The notes under the pieces are model-generated. The model saw only the letters and a list, made by a program, of their open reading frames with translations. It was not told the DNA's origin and did not search any database. A stretch of DNA of 64,000 bases from Coix lacryma-jobi var. lacryma-jobi (Eukaryota; Streptophyta; Magnoliopsida; Poales; Poaceae), in contig CM019825.1 of NCBI GenBank assembly GCA_009763385.1, positions 117,485,131-117,549,130 on the forward strand, written 5' to 3'. A program made the position numbers and the translations under genes. Numbering within the stretch: the first letter of the stretch is position 1; every line of letters starts with the position of its first letter. This document shows positions 43,701 to 55,277 of the stretch, one piece after another.

Positions 43701-46443
43701 CTGATATTTTGCAAAGTTTTTGCTTAACTGGGCGATAGCCTGGCTTTATGTTTAGACTGTGCTCTATCAAAGCTCTATTTACCCCTTTGAGGTCATCCGC
43801 AGACCAGGCGAAGGTGTCAGAGTTTTCTTTGAGGAAAAGAACGAGGTTGTTTTCTGATTGGGGGTCTAAGTTGGCTGAGATGAGCACTTTTCTTTCGGAG
43901 TTGCTCTCAAAGAGTTGGACTTGTTTGGTCTCCTCTTTGGGTGATGCTTTTTCTCGGTCAGTGCATGCCTCGCCTTGGGTGTTGGGGTTTGTCGCACGAG
44001 GTTTTGACAAGTTGTGGACATTGCGTTGTCCCGGTGCTACTGTTCCCTCAGCTTCCCTTGCAATGTCTTGGTCTCCATATACTGCAACCACCCCCTTCGG
44101 AGCAGGAAGCGTCATGCAGAGGTATGCAGGATGGATGACTGCATTAAATGCATTGGTGACCCCTCGGCCAAATATTGCATTGTAAGGATAAAACATGTCG
44201 ACCACGTCGAAGGTTATGTGCTCGGTTCTGCAGTTCGCCTGGTCCCCGAAGGTTACGGGCAAAGATATTTTTCCGACAGCTCTCACTTGTTGGCCACCGA
44301 AGCCGTATAGTGGGTTGTCAGCAGGTTGCAGGAGGTTTCTATCAAGCTTCATGTAGTCGAAGGTTGAGGCGAACAGGATGTCTGCGGAGCTTCCTGTATC
44401 GACCAGAATTTTGGTGACTGTCCACCCCGCTAGATTTGTTTCGATCACCATAGCGTCAGTGTGAGGGTAATCCCTTAACTTCATATCACTGGAGTCAAAG
44501 GTTATAGGGATATCAGACCATCGGCCAAATTTGTGTGGTCCTTCGACGGCTACATGGTGTACTCGTCTGGCATGTTCCTTCCTCTGCCGCTTGTTGCCAT
44601 GATCTTCATTGGAGCCTCCGGTGATGGCTAGTATCACACCGAAGGTTGATGTTGGGTTGTTGATGGTTGTCTGGTTCTGGGCTTCGGATTTGACAGGTTG
44701 AGGAGCTGGCAATGCTGGTATTGGTGGTGGTGGTGGCAGAGTATTGTTTATTTGTTGGTTGGTTTGGGTTTGGGTTTGAGGGGTTGTGGGGAATGTGACG
44801 ATGTATGGAGTGTTTTTGCATTGGGGGATGGTGGCTGACTGATAAGAGGCTTGGTTGTAGTGAGGGTGATGTGCGTAGAAGGGTTGGTGCGAAGGTAGGC
44901 CGTAGTTTATGGGTGTGTAATGGTATGCCGGATTGGGTTGGTTGAAGTTTGGTTTCCTGGTGTGATTGATGGTTCGGTTATCTGCCAAAGCTGCTCTTTT
45001 GGATTCCTGGTATTCTTTCCCTTTGGCGAAGCATTCGCATTGTTTGGTGGTGTGGCCCTTTCCCAGACCACAAAAATGGCAATACATTTTCACGGGATCT
45101 TTCTGTTGGTTCCGCTGGTCCGGAGGGGGTGGCAAACCTTGAGGGTTTTGGTTGCTCGAAGGTTGAGTGCCCCGTCTTTGTTCTTCAAAGTGGGATGTCT
45201 TGTTGATGGCGCCAATGTTGCTTTGCTCTTGGCGGGGGTTGTTTTCTCTCGGTTGAGATCTCGGCTTCGGCTTCTGCGGTGACCTTTGAGCATCGGACTT
45301 TGCCCTGAAGTCCATGTCTGCTCTACAGTATCTCTCCATTGTCTCATGGAGTTCTTCGATAGTGTTTGCTGGTTTCGTGGCAAACTTTGAGGAACATGGG
45401 CCTAGACGCAGGCCACTAACTGCAGCGAGGATTACTGCTTTGTCGGATATTCCCGGAGTTCTTGCTCTGATTTGGATGAACCTTCGCCAGTAATCTTGCA
45501 GTGGTTCGCGCTCTTCTTGTTTACAGTTGAATAACTCGATGGGGTTTGAAGGGGCTGCTGTGATACCCTTAAAGTTTGTACAGAGCCTATCTCTGAGGTT
45601 GGCCCAGGAGTCCACAGTTCCGGGGCGAAGGTTGCTGTACCAAGTTTGCGCAATGTCACGAAGGATGATTACGAAGGATTTTGCCATTGTCGATTCATCT
45701 CCCCCTGCTGCAGCGACTGCCGCTTCATAGCTCATGATGAATTGGCGAGGGTCAGTAAGACCGTCGTAACGGGGTAGATTTTGTGGATTGTAGCTTGGTG
45801 GCCAAGGTTGAGTTTGTAGTATCTGGGAGAGGGGTGATTTTGGGTCATATGGCATTTGATGTTGTTTGGCTCTTCGTTGGTTGCGGAGGTTTGGCTCTCT
45901 TTCCTCTGGGAAGAGTTGGCGAAAGTTTGGCTGTCTCACAGGATATAGGTTATCTGGGTGATTTGGTGGTGGTGGGGGTGGTGGATGGTGGCGGAGGTTG
46001 CCCTGACCATGATCTTCATTTCCCTCTTGCAGTGGTGGCATTTCCCTGTCATTCCAACCCTCGGCTTCGGCCTCAGCCGCGGCGAGGGACTCCTCCATCC
46101 GGCGAAGCTGTTCCCAAGCCTCGTCCGCCTTTTGCCTGATGGCGCGCAGCCGGTTGTGCCTCTCAAGCTGGTCTAGGCGCCTTTTCTTCTCTTGCAACTC
46201 AGCTTGAAGCCTTTCCAGGGCATCGAGGCCCGATTCCTCTTCGTCTCCTCCCTCACCCTCTCCGGGAGTGTGGGGGTGCGGCTGCGTCGTCGTCCGGGTA
46301 TGAGGGCCCGGGATTTTTGAATTAGGAGTAACATCTTCTGCTCTCGAGGGTTCCACGATCTCCTCGGCTGGTGGAGCCACCGCCGCAGCCTCTCTAGCCG
46401 CGCGATGGTCTCTAGCAGCGGTCGCTCTTCTATTTCCTGCCAT
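40730..46443 (-). pseudogene. Element 6 gag-pol (Tat gypsy; broken)
   Basis: The ATG at 46443 begins a basic gag head, a Glu/Arg-rich coiled coil (about 46240-46080), the retrotransposon gag domain (FVIILRDIAQTWYSNL) and a CCHC-like knuckle (CHFCGLGKGHTTKQC). Protease has VDTGSSADIL. Reverse transcriptase has LLDCFSGYHQI, but the catalytic box reads YVND instead of YVDD (about 43270). The frame then breaks at about 43025 by an indel. The first RNase H and a second, Tat-type RNase H (VYVDRTW, NSAEYEA, NTNSQ, NKADNLA) are at 42904-42053; TNSQ replaces the usual TDSQ. The integrase zinc domain is at 41935-41573, ending in a TGA at a Trp codon. The integrase core (D in MDLVGP, D in IDNGTQF, E in VERAN) is at 41569-40730. 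Confidence 0.94.
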
Positions 46444-46457
46444 TCCGAACTTCGGTA

Positions 46458-46475
46458 CCCACGGACGCCGCCAAA
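46458..46475 (-). other. Primer-binding site of element 6
   Basis: Minus strand TTTGGCGGCGTCCGTGGG starts one base after the 5' LTR end. Close to TTTGGCGCCGTCTGTGGG, a form common in grass gypsy elements. Confidence 0.7.
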
Positions 46476-46476
46476 C

Positions 46477-47136
46477 TGTTGGTAACACTCTTGCCCTACC
46501 TCCGCACACGTGCAGGGGAGTGGCGAAGGTGGCCAATCGTCAGAACTGAACGAAGGTACAAAGGAAACGGGAACAGTGATGGCGTGGCTCTCTTCCTGAA
46601 AGCGTGGCCATTACACTGTTCACCCTTTGGTATTTATAGGGGATACCAAAGGGCGCTGACCAAATTACAAGAGGCTACAAAAAAGATTCCTCAGCGCTAT
46701 ACAACGGAAGGGCAAAATCGTACAAGCACACAACCGGAAGGGCAAAATCGTACAAGCAAACAACGTACTGAAACCCTAGCTTGTCTTTCTCCTGCCCGCC
46801 GCCATCCTGTTCTGCCCACCTTCGTGGAAAGGCGAAGGTCAGACCTTTGCGACTCTGCTGGCCGCGAGGCCAGCGTCCGCTGGCCATTCGCCGAGCTTGA
46901 AGTCTTTAGCGAATGAGCCTCGGAAAATGCGAGGGTCGCTTTCTGTGTCCACGGCACGCCTTTACCTGCAAGAAGCACAATGACCTCCGAGGGTCGGGTT
47001 TGTACCCGAAGGTTAGACCAGTCCGGAGGCTCCAAATTGACAGAGAAGAAAGTCTGTGAGAGCACCCGGGTCGTGCGAAGGCTGCCATTCAAGCCAGCTC
47101 TTAAGGCGCCGCTTCCGAGGGTCCCTTCCCCCAACA
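46477..47136 (-). repeat. 5' LTR of element 6
   Basis: Same length and ends as 34768-35427; TATA box on minus at 46631-46638. Confidence 0.95.
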
Positions 47137-47141
47137 CCAAT

Positions 47142-48137
47142 GCTTCTACCTCTTATCATTCCTTGCATCGTATTGCAAATATGAGCAACTGAGCCGGTAT
47201 CAAATACCCAAGAATTAATATAAGAGTTAGCGAGGAAAATATCTGTAATATAAATGACAAGTGTATGAGCAGCGGGAGTACCTTTACCACCACCATCCTT
47301 CATCAAGGATGCTAAGTACACCTTGCAGTTTCTTTTCCAGTGACCTTTCCCCTTAGAGTGGAAGCACTCAGAATCAACAGTTGGTCCAGCAGCGTCAGGC
47401 GCAGGAGGGTTTGGCTTAGAGATCACATCTTTGGCCTTGCCCTTGCCCTTCCTATTCTTCCAAAAGTTGCCCTTACTTTTAAAGTTAGGCTTGTTTTGGA
47501 TCGTCATCACATGGCTGCTGCCAGCACCTTTCTTGATGTCTGCCTCTGCTGTCTTAAGCATGCCACATAGCTCATTCAAGCCCCTCTCCGTACCATGCAT
47601 ATGGTAGTTCGAGATAAAGTTCCCATAGCTAGGTGGGAGAGAAGAGAGAATGAAATCAGTAGCCAGTTCTGGACCAATTGGGAAGCCTAGCTTCTCCAAC
47701 CTCTTAGTGTAATCAACCATCTTGATCACATGTGGTCCAACTGCTGCACCCTCTGCTAACTTAGTCTCAGCAAGAGACTTAGAAACATTGAACCTTTCAG
47801 TTCTAGCCTGAGTCTGGAACATCTCATCTAGCGCTACGATCATATCGTAGGTTGTATGGTTATTATCAAACCGCATCTGCAGATCTGGTTCCATGCTAGC
47901 AAGCATCAGGCATCCCACTTCAAGATCAGCATCACATGCTTTCTTGTAAGCGGTTTTCTCAGTAGCAGGTGCATTATCAGTAGGTTCCTTTGGTAGTGGG
48001 GTGTCTAGAATATCTTCCTTTTTCTCAGCCCTGAGAACAATTCTCAGTTTGCGGATCCAATCCGCATAGTTTGTTCCATTCAATTTATCTTTCTCAAGGA
48101 TTGAACGTAAAGTAAATGGTGGATTGCTAGGTGCCAT
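47142..48137 (-). pseudogene. Element 5 gag and start of protease (cut by element 6)
   Basis: The ATG at 48137 opens a copia gag (NGTNYADWIRKLRIVL head) and a body typical of Tork-type gag. The zinc knuckle is damaged: FHSKGKGHWKRNC keeps the GHWKRNC half but lacks the leading cysteine pair. The protease active site is DTG in WVFDTGSVAHICN (about 47185-47223). The frame is open up to the insertion of element 6 at 47141; residues beyond that are LTR. It resumes at 34762. Confidence 0.9.
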
Positions 48138-49467
48138 TGATCTACAGCAAAGGTAAATGCAAAATACTAAGACAATGTATTCAAGACAGAGTAAATGATA
48201 TTAAATCATTAATAAAATCTACTCCCACTAAGATCAATATCCCTCCATTGAATCTTAGTGATTCAAGACCCAAACTAACAAGTCTACTAGTGAGCTTTAG
48301 CATCACCGCTAGTGGACATGGTAGATCGGTAAGCAACTCTTTGCTAATCATATCACATATGACTCTTGTTGTTGGCCAGCATCTCTATGCGTGCTCAACT
48401 CCTTATGCTTCAAGGTCCCTAACCGTTAGGATGACCTTGTTCAAGCAACCAACCATTTTGCAGTAAGTATCCGATACGAACCTGCCTGGTCAAGGAAAAT
48501 CAGTGACACCCTAATTTCATAGGTGCGCCACCGATTGTACAAGACATATGACAGTGCAAGGTTTGGGAAGCATATGACTTGAACATTACTGAGGGATCGT
48601 TCTACACTTTCACTACCGCATGTAGAAAATAAACATGAATCATACGTGAAAGTAGAACATAACAAGAGAATAGCATCAACACAGATATGACTTGGTATAG
48701 CTCAGTGTTTCTTTGGAGATCTCCATCTCCGCCAATCTGTTCACCATGATGATCTCCATCTACATGGTACATGCATGCCATCCTCCAACGATGAATCCAC
48801 CGACTAGCTACAACTAGCGTAATTAATAAAGTAATTACATAGTCGCGTGTAGGATCATCATAATTTTGGCACGCAGGCCATTACATCAAATGGACAATAT
48901 ATATGTGGCTCCAGCCATATTGTCATAATCATGACATGCAAGTCATGAAATAATTACATACATGCATCACATACACATAAGGGCTATACCAGTCATGAAT
49001 CCCTGCAAAACAGAGTTAAACGTTCCCGACATCTAATCTTGAATCGCAGAAAACATAATTTTCCCAACCTTTTTTTCGCAAATCTAAATTCGACGAAACC
49101 GGCTAAAGCGGGTGAAAATCGGATGTAAAATTTTCTGTAGATCGATTTTTGTTTAAAGATCATCTCAATCTGAGGTCGTATGCAAAAGTTACGGCTGTTT
49201 TACCGAACAACGCTCTTTTGCAGATGCCGCGGTACATCTCATGCACCCGGCTCTTGACCTAGATTCGATTCGATCAATCTGATTGATCTCCATCTTGCCA
49301 TGATTGGATTTACATGTATCACTTAACTCCGATGGCGGAATTCTGACCGTTAGGAGTAGATCGTTACATGACCAATACGACAAGATCACGAATCAAGATC
49401 AGAAACTGATCTACAACCGCGCATATCTCTATATGCACACAACCGAATCTATAACGAGGCAGTAACA
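48138..49467 (-). other. Long leader of element 5 between primer site and gag
   Basis: 1.3 kb without a convincing ORF, consistent with the long untranslated leader of BARE/Angela-type elements. Confidence 0.7.
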
Positions 49468-49479
49468 GCTCTGATACCA
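49468..49479 (-). other. Primer-binding site of element 5
   Basis: Minus strand TGGTATCAGAGC, a perfect tRNA-iMet complement, one base after the LTR end at 49481. Confidence 0.93.
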
Positions 49480-49480
49480 C

Positions 49481-50726
49481 TGAAGGGTTATGAGGATGCT
49501 ACGCTAGCCGAAAAACAAAATTTTTCAACGCCATAAACCAGGAACTACTGCTAGTTATAGATCACGGGATTACCACTAGACGCGCAGGTGCAGCGGAAGA
49601 CGTCTCGGTGTAGACGTGCGCGTCGCAGTGATGCCGTGTAGATGTTCACGTCCGACCTTCACGTCTCCACGTGCGGTTCGTCCTTGTGCTCCAGATGCAG
49701 CACCTCCGAGGTATCCCACACGTACAGGGAGGAAGCGTCACGCCTCCAGACTGCTAGGTCTGCGAGGAGCAATAGGCGCGGGCGTGGGGTGGGCGACGGC
49801 TGTCTAATGACATCGGTTAAACCCTGGTCGCCCCACCCCTTCTTATATAGGCGTCCCTAATGAGCCCACCGACCTGGAGGCCCATTAGCAAACCCTAATC
49901 CCGGTCTGACTCGAGTCCAACTCGAATCAGGCTTCCAGCCCCTTAAGCGTGCGACCCTATGGGTTCACGCACACATAGACACGGCCCGAGTACTCCTACT
50001 CGCCCGATAGTTGACAGCGGCCTCTAGCAAGACGTGTCAACTCCTATGTATATGCAAAGATCATATCTGACAAACCCCCACGATCACATATACGTAATTC
50101 CCTTGCCACACAATATTTGGTCCAACTCATAGGTTAACACTTAACCTAAGCACGGCCATGCATTTTATTATCCAATCATTTGAGTGGTCTAGTGATATCT
50201 CTCTCGCATGGAGAGGGGCAAATCCCATCTTGATCGTCTATGTCTCACAACATACTTCCTGACAAACCCGAAGACTATCTTTATAACTACCCTGTTACGA
50301 AGTAGCGTTTGATAGTCCCTAAGTAAGTCGATTCATATCTTGAGTACATACCACAATCTCAGGTCTAAGGACATAACATACATGATTTGTAAAGAGATAA
50401 TAAGAACATCTCACGTTGGGTCAGTCCAGCCCCATGTCATACATGTGCCCACATTATTAGTTTGACATCTCCATGTCTATGACTTGTGAAACATAGTCAT
50501 CAACTAATACATGTGCTGATCTAATATTCAAGTGTGTCCTCACATGAACTCCGATCAGGGACAACTATCGAATAACCATACAAGTAAAAGAGTCTCACAA
50601 CAATTCACATAATTGTCAATCAATACAAGTTGTCTTTAATGGATATTCAATGAACATATAATAAATCATGGATACAATAGAAATATCACCATCTCTATGA
50701 TTACCTCTAGGGCATATTTCCAACAA
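49481..50726 (-). repeat. 5' LTR of element 5
   Basis: 1,246 bp with TGTTGGAAATATGCCC start and CCTTCA end on minus; followed by TSD AGAAA. TATA-like TATATAAG on minus at about 49843. Confidence 0.93.
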
Positions 50727-50731
50727 GAAAA

Positions 50732-51016
50732 TCATAACAAGGCACCTCTGTTTTGGTAGGCTTACCCTTGTTTGTCTTTGTCTATATTTTATATAGGGTA
50801 TTTGTTGATTGATTTCACGATTCATTCAACTCTTCATCAAATCAAATCAATCAAGAAGAAGCTCATCACCAGTTCTTGAAGCCATGGCTAACAAGACTGT
50901 GCGAATTCTCCGCTCCATGCACTGAGAATATCCGCACTGGTCCAACACTTGCAACTGAAAATCCTGTGTTTGTGAAGATGCAAGTGCCTAAATACTATTT
51001 GGCTACTCAACCCGTC
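50732..51016 (+). pseudogene. Family 4 leader and gag remnant
   Basis: Directly continues 32243-32314 once element 5 and one TSD copy are removed. After a leader with TATATAGGG, an ATG at about 50884 opens a short frame that stops at once; a shifted frame from about 50928 (ENIRTGPTLATENPVFVKM) stays open to 51016. I cannot identify the domain; the position suggests gag. Confidence 0.4.
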
Positions 51017-51925
51017 TGAACACTGAATTGAGCGCTCTATGATCATACTCATAATTATAATGATAACTTCAACTATACTAATCATACACTATAAACAAAT
51101 ATAGAACAGAATAACTAAGAATGTAAAGCAATTGAATATCAATGTCATCTTGAGATAAATATCATGAAGATATGGAGTCCAAGTAGAATGCTTGACTCTA
51201 CTAGATCTATCTAAACTAAGCTATGCTAATTATCTCTAATTATTTGGGAGATCTCTATCTCTGAGTTGGTTCCGATCTGAATGAGACAAATATCTTTTTG
51301 GAGGGGGTTTAAGGGGTCCTTATATAGGGAGGATTGAGTAGGGAAAGTAATCGCTACATCATCGATCCACATCATCTCCTCTTGTCCACGTTGGATAAAT
51401 TGCCTTGGAACAAAGAAGGAGATCTTTGGGACATAATTGGCATTGTAGAGTAGGTGGGCCCACAAGGAGCGGCCGGTTGACCCTTTGATGTGACATATGG
51501 GCATTCCTCCTTTATAGATGGGTCCCGTGATTCGTCCTTGAGTGGGTCTCACTGATTTATTTGTTGTTGACATTGATTTATATACTCAAAGTGTATGATG
51601 ATGGGTTCAAATTATCCTATTTTTTGTATAAATCCTCCTACAATGATTTTATTACCAATACTCATGGAAATAATTAGTATAAACATCTATACCTATGTTT
51701 GATGATTAGTATAAAAATGCAGTTTTCTCACTAGACCTAACAAGTCATCGAAGGTGTAAGGAAAATGGACCTCGACCCATTTAACTTAGGATTTTGGTAT
51801 TTGATGAACAACATAACCAATTTGGACTAATGTGTTTGCGAGTGTTTGTTTTGTAGTCCAATAGGGTGCAAAAGGCGACGTGGTGATCCGAAGATCAACA
51901 CCTCAAGCAAGACGTGGTGATCCCA
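51017..51925. repeat. LTR-like relics between family 4 and element 7
   Basis: 51017-51720 is AT-rich with a minus-strand TATATAAG at about 51315-51322 and resembles a diverged gypsy LTR on minus in composition and layout. 51740-51925 (GGACCTCGACCCATTTAACTT onwards) looks like a piece of a copia LTR. No coding sequence and no confirmed ends. Confidence 0.35.
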
Positions 51926-51932
51926 AATATTC

Positions 51933-53132
51933 GCTTACTTAACCGAGGCATATGAGCTGGAATCAAGAAAAGACGCCGAAAGGATGGCCAGCGGAGCAAA
52001 AAACTACTCAGTCATCGGGGAACAACTCTATAAGAGCGGAAAGGTAGCCCCGCTGCTAAAATGCATAAGCAAGCAAGAAGGCACCCGACTGCTCCAGGAG
52101 ATGCACATCGGAATGTGCGGAGCGCACAGGGGACCTCACGAAATAGCACACAGAGCAATGAGGCAGGGATTTTATTGGCCTTCCGCCACCACAGATGCTA
52201 AGGAACTGGTAAAGTGCTGCAAAGGTTGCCAGATGTTCGCCAAACAGCAAAAAGCCCCCGCAAATGAAACTTCGCTAGTGATCCCAACTTGGCCCTTGCA
52301 AAGGTGGGGCATCAACATAGTAGGACCACTACCGTCAGCTCCGGGAAACTTGTGATTCGCAGCCGTTGCCCTCGAATATTTCACCAAATGGATAGAGGCC
52401 AAGGCCCTCGCAAGCATAACTTCCACCTTCTTAACCAAATTTGTGTGGCAAAGGATAATCTGTCATTTTGGCATGCCCTCCTTCATCACCTGTGATAATC
52501 GAAAGCAACTCGACTGTGCGGAATTCAGGAATTTCTGTGACGAAATCAAAATCAAGCTCAATTTCGCATCAGTAAACTACCGGCAAGCAAACGGGGCCGT
52601 CGAAAGGGCGAATGGACTAATCTTTACAGCAATATCAAAAACCTTGTTCGATGAACCAAAAGGCAAATGGGCGAATGCCCTGACGACAGCGGTATGGGGG
52701 CACAACATATCTCGCTCCAGAGCTACCGGCTTCACCCCATTTCGCTTATTGTACGGCGAAGAGGCGGTCACCCCAGAAGAGGTAAAATTGGGGTCGTTCC
52801 GGACCGAAATGACTCCAGTGACCCAAGAGCAAAGGCACCTCCAGCTAGACACTGTCGAGGAGGTAAGGTTGCAAGCAGCGATCAATCTTGAAAAGTACCA
52901 CACAGAAACAAAGCACCACAGGGACAAAGGCCTAATTTGAAAGGATATCAAGCCCGGCGACATGGTCACCATTCGGCAGCCAGACAAACAAGGTAAGCTG
53001 CAGTCTAAATGGCAGGTCCCTCTCGTTGTGGCAAGCATGGCGACACCCGGGGTATTCCGGTTGCTAGATGAGAAGGGCGAATAAACAACCCACACCTGGA
53101 ACGCAAGCAACCTGCGACGTTTTTATGCTTAG
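51933..53132 (+). pseudogene. Element 7 integrase (C-terminal pol)
   Basis: One frame from the truncation to TAG at 53130-53132, with stops at about 52353 (TGA where element 6 has Arg), 52938 and 53082. The zinc domain has HIGMCGAHRG and CKGCQMF. The core has INIVGPLP, where the usual catalytic Asp is replaced by Asn, then CDNRKQLD and VERAN. The C-terminal part includes KWQVPLVV and WNASNLRRFY, the normal end of Tat pol. Confidence 0.9.
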
Positions 53133-53239
53133 TTCTTTTTATTTCCTGTAATTTTGATGTAAGTTTTCAATTTCAATTTTTGTAATCAAAATCGACTGCA
53201 CTCTTTTTTCTCGCCGGGAAGCCCTTCATGGGGGTGCGA

Positions 53240-53256
53240 GGTTTTTTAACGAGGCA
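53240..53256 (+). other. Conserved GGTTTTTTAACGAGGCA motif downstream of Tat pol (element 7)
   Basis: Same 17-mer as on the minus strand at 40594-40610, at nearly the same distance from the pol stop. Confidence 0.7.
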
Positions 53257-53443
53257 GCCGAATGTAACCGCCACCTTATGAAAGCATTCACATTTCCCCA
53301 AGCAACCGCATACGCACTCGTCAAATAAATGTAACAAATGAGAATGTCGGCCTGATGGACAATAAAAGTCCATCACAGACCTCGACAATCTCGAAAGCCC
53401 GCGGGCAAATCAATACCCACCTTCCAGTAAGGCGAGAAGGTGG

Positions 53444-53760
53444 AAGGCAAAAAGCCTACGGGCAACACAAAGCGACCCTCCAACAAAATGAGAGGGCGGA
53501 ACGAAAGCCTACGGACAACACAAACCGACCCTCCAACAAAACGAGAGGGCGGAACGAAAGCCTACGGGCAGTACAAACCGACCCTCCAACAAAACCAGGG
53601 CGGAACGAAAGCCTACGAGCAACACAAACCGACCCTACAATAAAACAAGAGGGCAGAACGAAAGCCTACATGCACTACAAACTGACCCTCCAACAAACTG
53701 AGGGCGGAACGAAAGCCTATGGGCAATACAAACCAACCAACCAACAAAATGATAAGGCTG
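53444..53760 (+). repeat. Tandem array of about 54-bp units in element 7
   Basis: About six units built on GGCGGAACGAAAGCCTACGG and ACCCTCCAACAAAA. Open in one frame (53355-53837) only because of the repeat. Confidence 0.93.
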
Positions 53761-54270
53761 AACCTGCCAAACAACCAGAGGGGCAATCGGTAGCTTGCCA
53801 GGCAGCACCAAAATCAATACTCTCTTTTAACCGCTGACCTGTCAAAACCTACCGGTTTTAATGACCCAACAACCATCGGGTACAGCCACAGTAAATGCAC
53901 AGACCCGCTACCAAGGAGCTGAGCCCATAAATAGAGACCAGAGCGCAAGCCATCCAAGAAACCAAGCTACCAAAGTGCACTTAGTCGCAGCTGGAGGAAA
54001 TTTCTAGTGAGCTGACTTGCGAATGCGAGGCATCAGGATATCAATCCTCGCTTTAATGATTGTGTCATTGGCGCAACAACTAAAATATATCCTACATTGC
54101 AGGAGGACAGGCAAAAGTTTGTCTAAGCAGGAAAGTGGCCTAAATCCGAAGTTTCCAAAAATAGGAAATTAGTTCCGCTGCAGCAAGGAAGCAAGAGCAA
54201 TATCACAGATATAGCCGAATGTAACAACGCTTTCTTTAAGATCGGCAAAGCACCTATTCATTTTATCTTC

Positions 54271-55035
54271 TAGCCCCTTCGCGTGGAACAAAGCCGCCCT
54301 TCGATGAAAAGAAGTTGGGGGCGAGCGACTAAATCCAAGACGCCGAAGGGCTAGCATCGAAGCCCTTTCGCGCAAAACAGAACTGCCCTTCGACGAAAAG
54401 AAGTTGGGGGTGGGCGACTAAATCCAAGACACCGAAGGGCTAGCAACGAAGCCCTTTTGCGCGAAACAAAATCGCCCTTCGATGAAAATAAGTTGGGGAC
54501 GGGCGACTAAATCCAAAACACCGAAGGGCTAGCATCAAAGCCCTTTCGCGCGAAACAAAACCACCCTTCGATGAAAAGAAGTTGGGGGCGGGCGACTAAA
54601 TCCAAGACGCCGAAGGGCTATCATCGAAGCCTTTTCACGCGAAACAAAACCGCCCTTCGACGAAAAGAAGTTGGGGGGCGGGCGACTAAATCCAAGATGC
54701 CGAAGGGCTAGCATCAAAGCCCTTTCGCGCGAAACAAAACCGCCCTTCGACGAAAAGAAGTTGGGGGCGAGCAACTAAATCCAAGACACCGAAGGGCTAC
54801 AATCGAAGCCCTCTCGTGCGAAACAAAAACGCCCTTCGACGGAAAGAAGTCGGGGGCGGGCGACTAAATTCCAAGACGCCGAAGGGCTAGCATCGAAGCC
54901 TTTCCGCGCGAAACAAAGTCGTCCTTCGACAAAACGAAGTTGGGGGCGGGCGACAAAATCCAAGACGCCGAAGGACTAACATCGAGTCCCCTTCGCGTGA
55001 AACAGAACCGCCCTTCATTGACAAGAAGTTGGGGG
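54271..55035 (+). repeat. Tandem array of about 89-bp units in element 7
   Basis: About eight and a half units, each with CGAAGGGCTAGCATCGAAGC, CGCGCGAAACAAAACCGCCC and AAGAAGTTGGGGGCGGGCGA. Minus-strand frames here are repeat artefacts. Confidence 0.94.
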
Positions 55036-55277
55036 CATGGCACTTCGCGCAGTAACGAAGGAGTGAAACCGTTGTCGAATCAAGTGCATTTTGCCAGTCG
55101 AAATTCAAAAACACAAGGAAACAAGGACATCACAACTCTGCGCGCAACAGCTGAAAGAAGTACATGTTGCCTCGGATACTAAAATCATGTTGGATCGGAT
55201 ACTAATATCAAATTTTATTCCCCAAGGCGCAATAAGAATACATCTATAAGCAGTAAACAACATCACCCCTCATAGCC

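Larger units (their letters stand above)
34768..47136 (-). mobile_element. Element 6: Tat-lineage Ty3/gypsy element with antisense gene, minus strand
   Basis: 12.4-kb element with two 660-bp LTRs (34768-35427 and 46477-47136), ends TGTTGG...CCAACA, and flanks CCAAC (34763-34767) and CCAAT (47137-47141), a TSD with one point change. Gag-pol is on minus; an antisense gene (35801-39376) and two tandem arrays lie between pol and the 3' LTR. A second RNase H after the first, and the antisense gene, are marks of the Tat lineage. By hand the LTRs differ at roughly 18 of 660 positions, mostly transitions. Confidence 0.94.
32320..50726 (-). mobile_element. Element 5: Tork/Angela-like copia element, minus strand, internally deleted and split by element 6
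   Basis: Bounded by TSD AGAAA at 32315-32319 and 50727-50731. The LTR begins on the minus strand TGTTGGAAATATGCCCTAGAGG, a start typical of BARE/Angela-type grass elements, and ends CATAACCCTTCA before a tRNA-iMet primer site. Order on minus: LTR 49481-50726, leader, gag 48137 onwards, protease, [element 6], integrase, reverse transcriptase, then a direct join at 32514/32515 into the last 195 bp of the 3' LTR. RNase H and about 1,050 bp of 3' LTR are missing. Confidence 0.93.

Noticed and set aside
53355..53837. 160-codon frame with repeated NESLRA-type peptide
   Set aside because: The repeat unit happens to keep frame in several copies; no start context or domain, and it lies in the array between pol and the antisense gene.
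54169..55114. Minus-strand frames with LGFSRPPP repeats
   Set aside because: Translation of the 89-bp tandem array.
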